Source of the DNA: a bacterium
GTDB lineage: Bacteria; Spirochaetota; UBA4802; UBA5550
Direction of reading: 5' to 3'
Assembly: GCA_024224995.1 (NCBI GenBank)
Contig: JAAENB010000675.1
Location: 1-10,521 of the forward strand
DNA length: 10,521 nucleotides
Part shown: positions 1 to 6,195 of the stretch, piece after piece
Layout of the letters: the number at the start of each line of letters is the position of its first letter
Numbering within the stretch: the stretch's first letter is position 1
Made by a program: the position numbers and the translations under genes
Notes under the pieces: model-generated
The model's input: the letters and a program-made list of their open reading frames with translations, nothing else
Told to the model about the DNA's origin: nothing
Databases searched by the model: none

Positions 1-80
1 AAAGACAGGACTAATTCCCGAGCGCACCGAATAAATCAAACCGTTCCCGGGAAACGCGGCGCTAACGCGCCGCCGCGAAG
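1..80. other. Non-coding left edge with small GC-rich palindromes
   Basis: I see no gene in this stretch. It holds a perfect 10-bp palindrome TTCCCGGGAA (44-53) and a short GC-rich hairpin, GGCGC (58-62) with GCGCC (67-71) around a TAAC loop. On the minus strand these would be transcribed just after the long hairpin that ends the flagellar operon, so they may belong to the same 3' region. The rest of the stretch has no recognisable content. Confidence 0.4.
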
Positions 81-133
81 AAGAGTAGTGGGGGGTGAAG
101 GGGGCTGCGCCCCCTTCACCCCCCACTACTCTT
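81..133. repeat. Perfect 25-bp inverted repeat (long hairpin) overlapping the flgJ stop codon
   Basis: Positions 81-105 and 109-133 are exact reverse complements, separated only by TGC (106-108). The arms contain runs of six and five G or C. The right arm starts inside the TAA stop of flgJ (132-134), so the flagellar transcript folds into this hairpin as translation ends. As a transcription terminator it is odd, because the downstream strand reads CTTCTTCGCGG with no clean U run. It could instead be a 3' RNA-stabilising structure or a REP/MITE-like dispersed repeat. The pairing is read directly; the function is inference. Confidence 0.85.
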
Positions 134-566
134 ACGTTCTCTGACTCATCTCCTTGTACAGCATATTCGCAAGACCAAGGTTAGAGTTTTTGGAAACAGA
201 AAGAGAGTATTTGTCATAGAGCATATCTTCAAAGATCTCTTCGGCAAAACCGCCATTGAGCCAGCCGCTTTTATGTACGGTTTTTCTCATTTCTTTGAGC
301 ATTTTGGCCACAAAAATTGATTCCATTTCAACGCATGCGTCCTTAAGAGCTTTATCTTCCGGTCTTTTTCGCGCGGGAACAGAATTGCTCTTACTTATCT
401 CTTTGTTAACCTGTTCCGAGAAGGTTCGAGGTTCCAGGTTCGAGGTTCCAGGTTTAACAGTTTGAGACTGTTTTAATTCAGCTTTCGCGCGGGAGTTAAC
501 CCGCTCGCTCATGCTGTTTTCCAGGCCAAACCTGGCGCTATTAATAATATTTTCTATTCCTGCCAT
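132..566 (-). CDS. flgJ: FlgJ-like flagellar rod-binding protein, N-terminal domain only
   Basis: This 144-residue protein matches the FlgJ N-terminal rod-binding domain at about residues 70-144: an acidic helix with CVEMESIFVAKMLKEMR, then GGFAEEIFEDMLYDKY, ending in LANMLYKEM. FlgJ caps the growing rod in the periplasm. The glucosaminidase domain found in enterobacterial FlgJ is absent, so peptidoglycan must be opened by a separate enzyme, as in many non-enteric bacteria. Residues 20-68 form a polar, probably disordered linker, part of which (39-48) is encoded by a tandem repeat. I chose the ATG at 566 because GAGAGAGGA lies 4 nt before it; an in-frame TTG at 581 is a poor alternative. It is the last gene of the flagellar operon, 48 nt after flgI. 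Confidence 0.88.
   Translation of the reverse strand: MAGIENIINSARFGLENSMSERVNSRAKAELKQSQTVKPGTSNLEPRTFSEQVNKEISKSNSVPARKRPEDKALKDACVEMESIFVAKMLKEMRKTVHKSGWLNGGFAEEIFEDMLYDKYSLSVSKNSNLGLANMLYKEMSQRT
423..453. repeat. Heptad-based tandem repeat inside flgJ
   Basis: The 14-bp unit GGTTCGAGGTTCCA occurs twice without interruption (423-436, 437-450) and is followed by a partial GGTT. Each unit is itself two 7-bp variants, GGTTCGA and GGTTCCA, giving four full heptads. The array is in frame in flgJ and encodes residues 39-48, around SNLEPRT. It has the same 7-bp form as the array after adk at 5211-5250 (general pattern RGTTYSA). Confidence 0.85.
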
Positions 567-614
567 ATTTTCCTCTCTCAAGAAACTAAAATTTGCTTGT
601 GCGCGGGCAAAGTT

Positions 615-1613
615 CTATTTAATAACCAGCTCTGCGTGAAGCGCGCCCGATTCTTTTAACGCCTTTAAAATTGAAATAATATCTGTTGTGGAAGCTCCAA
701 TGGCGTTAAGCGCGTCAACCAGGTCCTTAACGGTACCTGATTCTTTAAGCAGCGAAACAGCAGCTCTTTTGTCGGAATCGACGATTTCGACGGTTACTCC
801 TTCTTTGCTTACCATAGCTTCCGAAATTTTAACATTTCCCCCGGCCACAATAGTACCGTCCCGTTCACGGATAACAATTTTAGCTTTAAAACTTGGTTCA
901 ATTTCAAGCTCTTCAATGGAAGAGACAAATTCCGAGAGCGGTATATTTTTTACAACAGCGACCTTGATCTTGCCGGAATTGGTCATTTCCGGTTTTGATG
1001 CGGGATATTTTTCCAGAACCGCTTTAACGATCCTGTCAGCAACGGAATAATCCCATTCTCTGAGAACAATAAATATACTGTCTTTAATTATTATTTCGGG
1101 ATCAATATTCTTTTCAACAACACCGCCGCCGGAAACAGCAGCAACAGTTTTAACTCCCCTGCCCCTTCCTTTTGGCTTCGCAACAGAGAGAGAGCCCTGG
1201 GCAACAACATACGTTACATTGTTGGCACCTTTAAGACCCGACTGAACAAGTATGCCTCCTTCAAGCGATTTGGCATCCCCAATGGAAGAAACAGTAATAT
1301 CAATCTTATCGCCCACTCTTACGAAGGCGGGAAGGCGGGCCGTTAACAGCACTGCGGCGGTATTTTTCGAAACAAAATCCTCCCCTTCCATCCCCAGGTT
1401 CTTAAGTAAATTTTTAAGCGAAACCCTGGTAAGGGGAGATTTGGTGTCGCCGGTTCCCTGGAGCCCAACAACAAGACCATAGCCAAAAACCTGGTTAACT
1501 TTGAGGCCGTCAATAGAGGAGATATCTTTTATTTTAACCGTAACTTCCGGGGCGGCCGGGGTAACAAGCACGAAAGAGACCAGCAAAATAAGCAGTGTGA
1601 TATATTTTTTCAT
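615..1613 (-). CDS. flgI: Flagellar P-ring protein FlgI
   Basis: FlgI forms the P ring, the peptidoglycan-level bushing around the flagellar rod. The 332-residue protein has a Sec signal peptide at about 1-22. It is followed by the family hallmark VKIKDISSIDGLKVNQVFGY, then GLVVGLQGTGD near residues 45-57. The C-terminus, DLVDALNAIGASTTDIISIL followed by KALKESGALHAELVIK, is the conserved FlgI end. It is somewhat shorter than the usual 350-370 residues but intact at both ends. The ATG at 1613 overlaps the flgH TGA by 4 nt, and AAGGGTGA inside the flgH end serves as ribosome-binding site, so the two genes are translationally coupled. Its chaperone FlgA is encoded two genes upstream. Confidence 0.96.
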   Translation of the reverse strand: MKKYITLLILLVSFVLVTPAAPEVTVKIKDISSIDGLKVNQVFGYGLVVGLQGTGDTKSPLTRVSLKNLLKNLGMEGEDFVSKNTAAVLLTARLPAFVRVGDKIDITVSSIGDAKSLEGGILVQSGLKGANNVTYVVAQGSLSVAKPKGRGRGVKTVAAVSGGGVVEKNIDPEIIIKDSIFIVLREWDYSVADRIVKAVLEKYPASKPEMTNSGKIKVAVVKNIPLSEFVSSIEELEIEPSFKAKIVIRERDGTIVAGGNVKISEAMVSKEGVTVEIVDSDKRAAVSLLKESGTVKDLVDALNAIGASTTDIISILKALKESGALHAELVIK

Positions 1614-2194
1614 TGTGTTATCACCCTTACTTCTACCCTGAATTCGGCAAGGTATTTTGAATCAATAGTCCTGCCCCGCAAGAGTGCCGGGTCCAGCAAA
1701 CCCGATATATTAATCCTGTTAGTAACTCCGTTAAATAAATAATTCCTGGTACCCTGAATTTGAAAAAAACCTTCAGGGGTTTTTTTTACGACCCTGGAAG
1801 CAATTGAAACAGTAAAATTTCTTTTTTCAGTAAACTGGGTGGTATCGGTACTGCTGTAGCTGCTGCTGGTATTTACTTTTTCCGCAGCGCTTGTTTTTTC
1901 AGGAGGTTTTTGCTTTCCCTCTTCTTTAGGAGCGGGAGCGCCTTCTTTTTTTTCAGCTTCACCGGTTTTAGGAGCAGCAGGTTTATTTGAGGAAACCGAG
2001 CTGGTCCCCTTATTCTGAAGACCAAAATCAAATTTAAGGTCCGAAATATCAATAACATTAACAACAATAATATCGCCGTTTTTCAGGTTAGAAGCGGAAG
2101 AATAAAGATTTATCTCTTTCCAGATTGTTTCGGAATACAAAACAGTAGTTACCGGAATTATCATCAATACTATAATAAATAAAAATTTTCTCAT
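1610..2194 (-). CDS. flgH: Flagellar L-ring protein FlgH, divergent, without a lipobox cysteine
   Basis: FlgH forms the outer-membrane L ring. Family features are visible: LYSSASNLKNGDIIVVNVID near residues 30-50, and a C-terminal half with FTVSIASRVVKKTPEGFFQI, then GTRNYLFNGVTNRINISGLL and DSKYLAEFRVEV. The protein has 194 residues, slightly short for the family. Between the two conserved parts (about 68-118) there is a low-complexity insert rich in Pro, Lys, Glu and Ser. FlgH is normally a lipoprotein with a lipobox Cys near the N-terminus. Here a hydrophobic signal (1-21, ending TVLYSE) is present, but the whole protein contains no Cys. Lipid anchoring therefore cannot occur in the usual way. 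The start ATG (2194) overlaps the flgA TGA. The family call is firm from motifs and operon position. Confidence 0.9.
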   Translation of the reverse strand: MRKFLFIIVLMIIPVTTVLYSETIWKEINLYSSASNLKNGDIIVVNVIDISDLKFDFGLQNKGTSSVSSNKPAAPKTGEAEKKEGAPAPKEEGKQKPPEKTSAAEKVNTSSSYSSTDTTQFTEKRNFTVSIASRVVKKTPEGFFQIQGTRNYLFNGVTNRINISGLLDPALLRGRTIDSKYLAEFRVEVRVITQ

Positions 2195-2748
2195 AGATCA
2201 AGCTCTACGTCCCTTTCGTTAATAACCTTACCAAAGGCGCATTGGCCACGCCGGTGGCTGCCCCAGGTCTGTTTACATCCGTCGATTTGTACGGGAATAA
2301 TTTCACCAACAGCACCGTTTTTCATGGCAGTGCCCACGGTTTCAACCCGGATACCGTTCTTAACAACAATAAAGCGTACCCTGCTGCCGGACCGTATTAG
2401 AATGGTCCGGCGAACCGCTGCCGACTCATCAAGAGCGTCCGGATTGTTCAGGATCCGGACCCCGTTGCCGTAAATAAAAAAAACATCGTCAGTATTCTTT
2501 CGTAAAAGAGACGCCAGCTCCTTCCGGTCAATAAGCCGGTCGGAATAGAGCTCACGGTCAATTCCAATTTCTCTCACCCGGGAAACTTCCCCGGACAGGC
2601 CTTCTATTCTACCAATATGTTCGAGCCTGATCCCACCGGGAACTTCCGCGACTTTAGGGAAGAGATAGATCTTTACTTCGGCCATGATCCCGGTTCCCGG
2701 AACCAGGATCAGCAAAAGCACGATAATCAGGAACAGGCGTTTATTCAT
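2191..2748 (-). CDS. flgA: FlgA, flagellar P-ring assembly chaperone
   Basis: FlgA is a periplasmic chaperone that helps FlgI polymerise into the P ring. The protein has a Sec signal peptide (about residues 1-22, hydrophobic core LFLIIVLLLILV, cleavage near IMA/EV). The SAF-like C-terminal part includes RTILIRSGSRVRFIVVKNGI, then VETVGTAMKNGAVGEIIPVQ, and ends GKVINERDVELDL. The spacing of basic, glycine and GEIIPV elements fits FlgA, although similarity is modest and the family is poorly conserved. At about 185 residues it is shorter than enterobacterial FlgA. A stretch with two cysteines near the end (CKQTWGSHRRGQC) is not typical. I prefer ATG 2748; an in-frame GTG at 2754 adds two residues. 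No strong ribosome-binding site is seen, so coupling to flgG, which ends 10 nt upstream, is likely. Confidence 0.85.
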   Translation of the reverse strand: MNKRLFLIIVLLLILVPGTGIMAEVKIYLFPKVAEVPGGIRLEHIGRIEGLSGEVSRVREIGIDRELYSDRLIDRKELASLLRKNTDDVFFIYGNGVRILNNPDALDESAAVRRTILIRSGSRVRFIVVKNGIRVETVGTAMKNGAVGEIIPVQIDGCKQTWGSHRRGQCAFGKVINERDVELDL

Positions 2749-2758
2749 TATCACTCAT

Positions 2759-3553
2759 TTACCGTTTTAGAGCAATGGCAGTCCCAAGCATGGAATCGGA
2801 GCTCTGGATGGCCTTGGAATTCACTTCATACGCGCGCTGGGCAACAATCATATTAACCATTTCCTCAACGATCTTGACATTTGACATTTCAATAAATCCC
2901 TGGAGCGTCGTGGCCATACCGTCAAGGCCGGGCTGGCCGGGAATCTCCTCACCGGAAGCGGGAGTTGTTTTGTACAGGTTTTCCCCAATACTGGTAAGAC
3001 CGGCGGGGTTAACAAAACGATACAGTTCCAGCTGTCCAACTTCAATGGGATCATCTTCACCGGGGATCTTTACTGTTACTTTCCCGGTTTTACTAATTGC
3101 CAGCGTGTCCCGTAAAAAATTTTCCGGTAAAATCAGCTCAGGCTCAAGGCGGTAGCCATTGGAGGTTAACACCTGCCTGTTGGAATCATTCTTAAAAGAA
3201 CCGTCCCTGGTATACGCTTCCGAACCGTCATAGAGCCGGACCTTGAAAAAACCCTCCCCTTCAAGGGCAATATCGAGCTTATTTCCCGAATCCTGCAGGC
3301 TTCCCTGGGTAAACATTTTCTGTGTCGCGGCAACCTTCACCCCATGACCAACCTGGATACCTGTTGGATATTCGGTCACTTCAGTGGCAGGAGTACCGGC
3401 CATAATATGTGTTTGATATAAAAGATCTTCAAATTCGGCTCTCTGTTTCTTAAATCCCGTAGTATTCACATTGGAAAGATTATTCGCAATAGTATCGATA
3501 TTAAATTGCTGTCCCTGCATACCGGAAGCTGCTGTCCACAAAGATCTCATCAT
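2759..3553 (-). CDS. flgG: Flagellar distal rod protein FlgG
   Basis: FlgG builds the distal rod that crosses the periplasm and carries the P and L rings. At 264 residues it has the standard length. The N-terminus MMRSLWTAASGMQGQQ followed by DTIANNLSNVNTTGFKKQRAEF is the rod/hook family signature. The middle contains the FlgG-type GTPATEVTEYPTGIQVGHGV region. The C-terminus, SNVKIVEEMVNMIVAQRAYE then VNSKAIQSSDSML, is the conserved coiled-coil-forming rod domain. ATG 3553 is preceded by AGAGGTGA at 7 nt; a second ATG at 3550 is also possible. It is the first gene of the visible operon, and flgF, its frequent upstream partner, is not in this window. Confidence 0.97.
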   Translation of the reverse strand: MMRSLWTAASGMQGQQFNIDTIANNLSNVNTTGFKKQRAEFEDLLYQTHIMAGTPATEVTEYPTGIQVGHGVKVAATQKMFTQGSLQDSGNKLDIALEGEGFFKVRLYDGSEAYTRDGSFKNDSNRQVLTSNGYRLEPELILPENFLRDTLAISKTGKVTVKIPGEDDPIEVGQLELYRFVNPAGLTSIGENLYKTTPASGEEIPGQPGLDGMATTLQGFIEMSNVKIVEEMVNMIVAQRAYEVNSKAIQSSDSMLGTAIALKR

Positions 3554-3829
3554 AACAAATCACCTCTTTATATTTATATTCACTATTCAGAATCAACCGT
3601 CCGGCATGCCGATAATTTCCAAAAAACAGTTTGACTCTTGAAAACAATTTCTAAAATATTGGTTTTTAATAAAACCAGATCCAACCTCTCATTATTATCG
3701 GTACCTTTTAGCGATCTCTAAAGAGGAAAAGAGCATAACTGTAAATGCATAGAATGAAAAATCATAGCAAAATAAGCTATACATAAACCAAGTACAACAA
3801 AACAGGCACATAAGGAGACAAACTTTATA
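3554..3829. promoter_or_regulatory. Divergent intergenic region between flgG and the MORN-repeat gene
   Basis: This region must hold the start signals for both directions. Two short motifs resemble the -10 of flagellar sigma28 promoters (GCCGATAA): GCCGATAA itself on the plus strand at 3608-3615 and ACCGATAA on the minus strand at 3702-3695. Neither has a convincing TAAA -35 at 15 nt. A sigma70-like TTGACT (3631-3636) is followed by only weak -10 candidates. Also visible are a 10-bp palindrome CGGCATGCCG (3602-3611) and a small hairpin GGTTTT-TAAT-AAAACC (3661-3676). The MORN gene has AAGGAG at 3812-3817, an unusually long 12 nt before its ATG. No promoter can be assigned with confidence. Confidence 0.35.
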
Positions 3830-4561
3830 ATGAATAAACAGGCAATTATAAACAAAATAATAACTTCAGCACTATCATTTCTAATATTTTCAATGATATT
3901 TGCATCCCTATCACTCTCATGTACTGCGTCAGAGAAAGTAATTAAAAAACCCCCTGCTGCACCGGCATCCGTGATCGCGCCTAAAAAAGTGCAAAATGGT
4001 GTGGTAAAAAACAAATGGCCCAACAATTCACTACATTCTGTTGGCCAGGTACGCAACTATAAAAAAACAGGCAGGTGGCTCTTTTATTTCAAAGACGGAA
4101 CAAAACTTCAGGCAGAAGGACTCTATACCAACAACAAAAAAGACGGGGAATGGAAGGAGTTTTATCCATCGGGAAGAAAGAAACTCGCGGCTAAATATGT
4201 AAACGGCAAGATCGAAGGAGACTGGAGATCTTTTCATGAATCGGGTATCCCCCACATTCATGTCACCTATCGTGACGGTAAAAAAAACGGGAAATACCAG
4301 GAATACAGCTCAAAAGGGAATTCCATTGATATAGCCTGGTTTAAAGACGACAAACGGGACGGACAAACCAATCTCTGGTATTCCAGCGGCAAGAAAAAAG
4401 CAATCGGTAAACACGTTATGGGACAAAAAGACGGGTATTGGCGGCACTATAGCGAAAGTGGATTTAAGAAATCAGAAGGCAAATACAAGAACGGAAAAAA
4501 AACCGGGAAATGGAAATATTACGACGATCTTGGAAAAATGATAGAAGAAAAAGAGGAATAA
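3830..4561 (+). CDS. Exported MORN_2-repeat protein, probable lipoprotein (YwqK-like)
   Basis: The 243-residue protein starts with a basic, hydrophobic signal (residues 1-30, core ALSFLIFSMIFASL) ending at Cys31 in SLSC. This is an imperfect lipobox, since -3 is Ser rather than Leu; such relaxed boxes are known in spirochaetes. A Lys/Pro/Ala-rich linker follows (35-65). Residues 81-243 are six full repeats and one partial repeat of about 24 residues, each beginning G-x-W-x-x-[FY] and containing an SGxxK turn and a [DN]GKKxG end: 81-105, 106-129, 130-153, 154-177, 178-201, 202-225 and 226-243. This is the MORN_2 type. Proteins of this kind are often labelled YwqK-family antitoxin, but no toxin partner lies beside it and its real role is unknown. 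It ends 3 nt before adk and is probably co-transcribed with it. Confidence 0.85.
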   Translation: MNKQAIINKIITSALSFLIFSMIFASLSLSCTASEKVIKKPPAAPASVIAPKKVQNGVVKNKWPNNSLHSVGQVRNYKKTGRWLFYFKDGTKLQAEGLYTNNKKDGEWKEFYPSGRKKLAAKYVNGKIEGDWRSFHESGIPHIHVTYRDGKKNGKYQEYSSKGNSIDIAWFKDDKRDGQTNLWYSSGKKKAIGKHVMGQKDGYWRHYSESGFKKSEGKYKNGKKTGKWKYYDDLGKMIEEKEE

Positions 4562-4564
4562 AAG

Positions 4565-5206
4565 ATGAGTGAAAACCAGGGAATAAAAATAACCCTTATT
4601 GGCCCTCCGGGTTCCGGAAAAGGAACCCAGGCAGTACGGTTAAAAGAAAAATACGCGGTACCCCACATCTCTTCAGGAGATGTTTTAAGAAGTGAAGTTG
4701 CCGGGGGGACGGATTTCGGCAAACAAATAAAACAGTATATGGACAAAGGCGAAATTGGCCCTGTTGAGCTCATTACTAAAGTAATCCTCAATTACTTAAA
4801 AGAAAATTGCAAATCGGGTTTTATTTTCGATGGATTTCCCCGGACCGTTTACCAGGGGGAAGAGCTTGGCAAAATTGAAACGCTCCATGCGGCAATATTC
4901 ATCACCGTTTCGGAAGATGAGATCATTAAAAGAATAACCGGAAGAAGATCCTGTAATGAGTGCAAAAACATATTTCACGTTGTCTATAATCCTCCGCAAA
5001 AAGAAGGAATTTGCGACAATTGCGGAGCAGAACTGGTACAGAGAAGTGACGATAACGAAAAAACGGTAATCAACCGCATTCGGGTCTACAACGAAGAGAC
5101 AAAACCCGTGATCGAATTTTATGAAAAACAGGGCCTCCTCCATAAAATTAACGGAGAAAGAAATCCCGATGATATATTCAAGGATATAACTGCTGTGCTC
5201 TCTTAA
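4565..5206 (+). CDS. adk: Adenylate kinase, long form with zinc-binding LID
   Basis: The enzyme interconverts ATP + AMP and 2 ADP in the cytoplasm. The 213-residue length is typical of the long form. Visible motifs are the P-loop GPPGSGKGT (13-21), the AMP-site HISSGDVLR (34-42), DGFPRT (89-94) and GRR (126-128) at the LID hinge. The LID domain carries Cys130-x2-Cys133 and Cys150-x2-Cys153, a complete Cys4 zinc site. The ATG at 4565 follows the MORN-gene stop by 3 nt, and its ribosome-binding site (AGAGG, 4552-4556) is inside that gene. adk usually sits in the ribosomal-protein operon beside secY or map; here it does not, so it may be a relocated or second copy. Confidence 0.97.
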   Translation: MSENQGIKITLIGPPGSGKGTQAVRLKEKYAVPHISSGDVLRSEVAGGTDFGKQIKQYMDKGEIGPVELITKVILNYLKENCKSGFIFDGFPRTVYQGEELGKIETLHAAIFITVSEDEIIKRITGRRSCNECKNIFHVVYNPPQKEGICDNCGAELVQRSDDNEKTVINRIRVYNEETKPVIEFYEKQGLLHKINGERNPDDIFKDITAVLS

Positions 5207-5210
5207 GAAA

Positions 5211-5250
5211 GTTTCAAGTTTCAAGTTTGAAGTTTCAAGTTTGAAGTTTT
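5211..5250. repeat. Heptanucleotide tandem array downstream of adk
   Basis: Five uninterrupted 7-bp units run from 5211 to 5245 as GTTTCAA, GTTTCAA, GTTTGAA, GTTTCAA, GTTTGAA, followed by a partial GTTTT. The array begins 4 nt after the adk stop codon. The only variable base is C or G at position 5, so neighbouring units can pair with each other (TTCAA with TTGAA). It is a sister of the heptad array in flgJ (423-453). Confidence 0.88.
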
Positions 5251-5305
5251 TTGCCAGGGGCTTGTTTCCCGGAAAGAGATTAAACCTGTTTTGGACTTTT
5301 TTCCG

Positions 5306-5365
5306 TATTTTTTCCCGGCCATCCGGTGTCTGAGCGGAGCCGAAGACCCGGGTCCGCACTCTCTT
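5306..5365. repeat. Dispersed GC-rich repeat, copy 1 (with internal insert)
   Basis: Two blocks of this element recur in inverted orientation at 10320-10351. Block one is 5306-5321 (ending TTTTTCCCGGCCA) and block two is 5348-5362 (CCGGGTCCGCACTCT). Here the blocks are separated by about 25 bp (5322-5346) containing CTGAGCGGAGCCGAAG; in the other copy they almost touch. The internal segment resembles a CTGAGCGNAGTCGAAG-like motif that I recall as a scattered repeat in several environmental phyla; that resemblance is from memory. The element sits between the adk 3' end and the GNAT gene 3' end. Confidence 0.7.
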
Positions 5366-5388
5366 GAAAGCGACGTTTAACCCGGCGC

Positions 5389-6000
5389 TCAAGAAGTTAT
5401 CGGCATTCGAGCCATTTCCCACATGGGAATCTCCAGATCGGGCAGCACTATTTCTTTTACTACCTCAAATCCAAAATGTTTATATAAGGTCACATTATCC
5501 TTTGTATCGGTTTCAAGGTAAATGGCCTTTTTTTCATTGTCAGCTTTTTCAATGAGCGCTTTCATTAATTCCCCGCCTAAACCTTTGCCTTGATGGCCTT
5601 GCGCAATTCCAATTGAAAGTCCATAAATATACGGACCAATATTGAGATTTTTCTTATCTTCATCCATGATTTTTCCCGTTACTTTCAGGATTTGCATTAA
5701 CGTTTTTTTAATTCTCAGTACCGGGAATATTGCCCCGCTTCGAATCACCTGCCAGCCTTTCATTAATGCGTATTTCTCAGGTAGAAATACTAAAATTCCT
5801 TCGAGCTTAGCGGAAGTCGCGTAGACTTCCCCGTATCTTAAACTGAAACGAATCATCATCTCAAACATATTCCGCATGTCTTCCATAGGAATGTTCAATT
5901 TCTTCAACATTGGTTTTTCTGAAAACGAGTTTGCCAGTATTTGACTGGCAGCTTTACATTCCTTTTTACTAACCGGGTATAATTCATCAATTAAACTCAT
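5389..6000 (-). CDS. GNAT-family N-acetyltransferase
   Basis: This 203-residue cytoplasmic protein has the acetyl-CoA-binding motif A near its C-terminal third: IYGLSIGIAQGHQGKGLGGE (125-144), where Q137-G-K-G-L-G142 is the pyrophosphate-binding loop. It is followed by IYLETDTKDNVTLYKHFGFE (160-179), the usual GNAT beta5 and beta6 region with the N-x-x-L-Y-x-x-x-G-F pattern. The N-terminal half, which would choose the acceptor, is not recognisable, so the substrate is unknown. The ATG at 6000 is preferred because AAGGA lies 9 nt upstream; an in-frame TTG at 6009 would sit directly on that site. It is convergent with adk and divergent from the enoyl-CoA isomerase gene. Confidence 0.85.
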   Translation of the reverse strand: MSLIDELYPVSKKECKAASQILANSFSEKPMLKKLNIPMEDMRNMFEMMIRFSLRYGEVYATSAKLEGILVFLPEKYALMKGWQVIRSGAIFPVLRIKKTLMQILKVTGKIMDEDKKNLNIGPYIYGLSIGIAQGHQGKGLGGELMKALIEKADNEKKAIYLETDTKDNVTLYKHFGFEVVKEIVLPDLEIPMWEMARMPITS

Positions 6001-6041
6001 TTTTATCAATCCTTATATTTTCTCTTTATGCACTATTAATC

Positions 6042-6071
6042 AATATACATGCATATTTCTCATGAAGTCAA
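6042..6071 (-). promoter_or_regulatory. Sigma70-type promoter for the GNAT gene
   Basis: On the minus strand, TTGACT (6071-6066) and TATATT (6047-6042) are separated by 18 nt. Transcription would begin near 6035, giving a leader of about 35 nt to the ATG at 6000. Each hexamer has five of six consensus bases. Confidence 0.6.
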
Positions 6072-6131
6072 TAATTTTATTTTTATAAGAAGACAATCGA
6101 AACATCAAAGATAAAAGTCCCCGAATTATCA

Positions 6132-6159
6132 TTGACAATATACCGCAAATTTTTATTAT
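6132..6159 (+). promoter_or_regulatory. Sigma70-type promoter for the enoyl-CoA isomerase-like gene
   Basis: A perfect -35 TTGACA (6132-6137) and a near-perfect -10 TATTAT (6154-6159) are 16 nt apart. Transcription would start around 6166, about 30 nt before the ATG at 6196, leaving room for the ribosome-binding site at 6184-6188. This is the best promoter match in the window. Confidence 0.7.
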
Positions 6160-6195
6160 CTGAAATAGTGAATCGAATGAAACAGGAGTTAATAA

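Noticed and set aside
132..581. Upstream TTG start for flgJ
   Set aside because: The TTG has no useful ribosome-binding site, and its first codons overlap the GAGAGAGGA that serves the ATG at 566.
3718..4056. Minus-strand open frame rich in Cys and hydrophobic residues opposite the MORN gene start
   Set aside because: It is antisense to the signal peptide region of a well-supported gene, has no ribosome-binding site I can see, and resembles no family.
3830..4561. MORN_2 protein as the antitoxin of a toxin-antitoxin pair
   Set aside because: The label YwqK-family antitoxin is common for such repeats, but the protein carries an export signal and its neighbours are adk and flgG, with no toxin gene.
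5211..5250. Short tandem array as a CRISPR array
   Set aside because: The units are contiguous 7-mers with no spacers, and no cas gene is present.
4796..5422. Long minus-strand open frame opposite adk
   Set aside because: It lies antisense to a clearly real adk, has no recognisable domain, and part of it is simply the translated heptad repeat.
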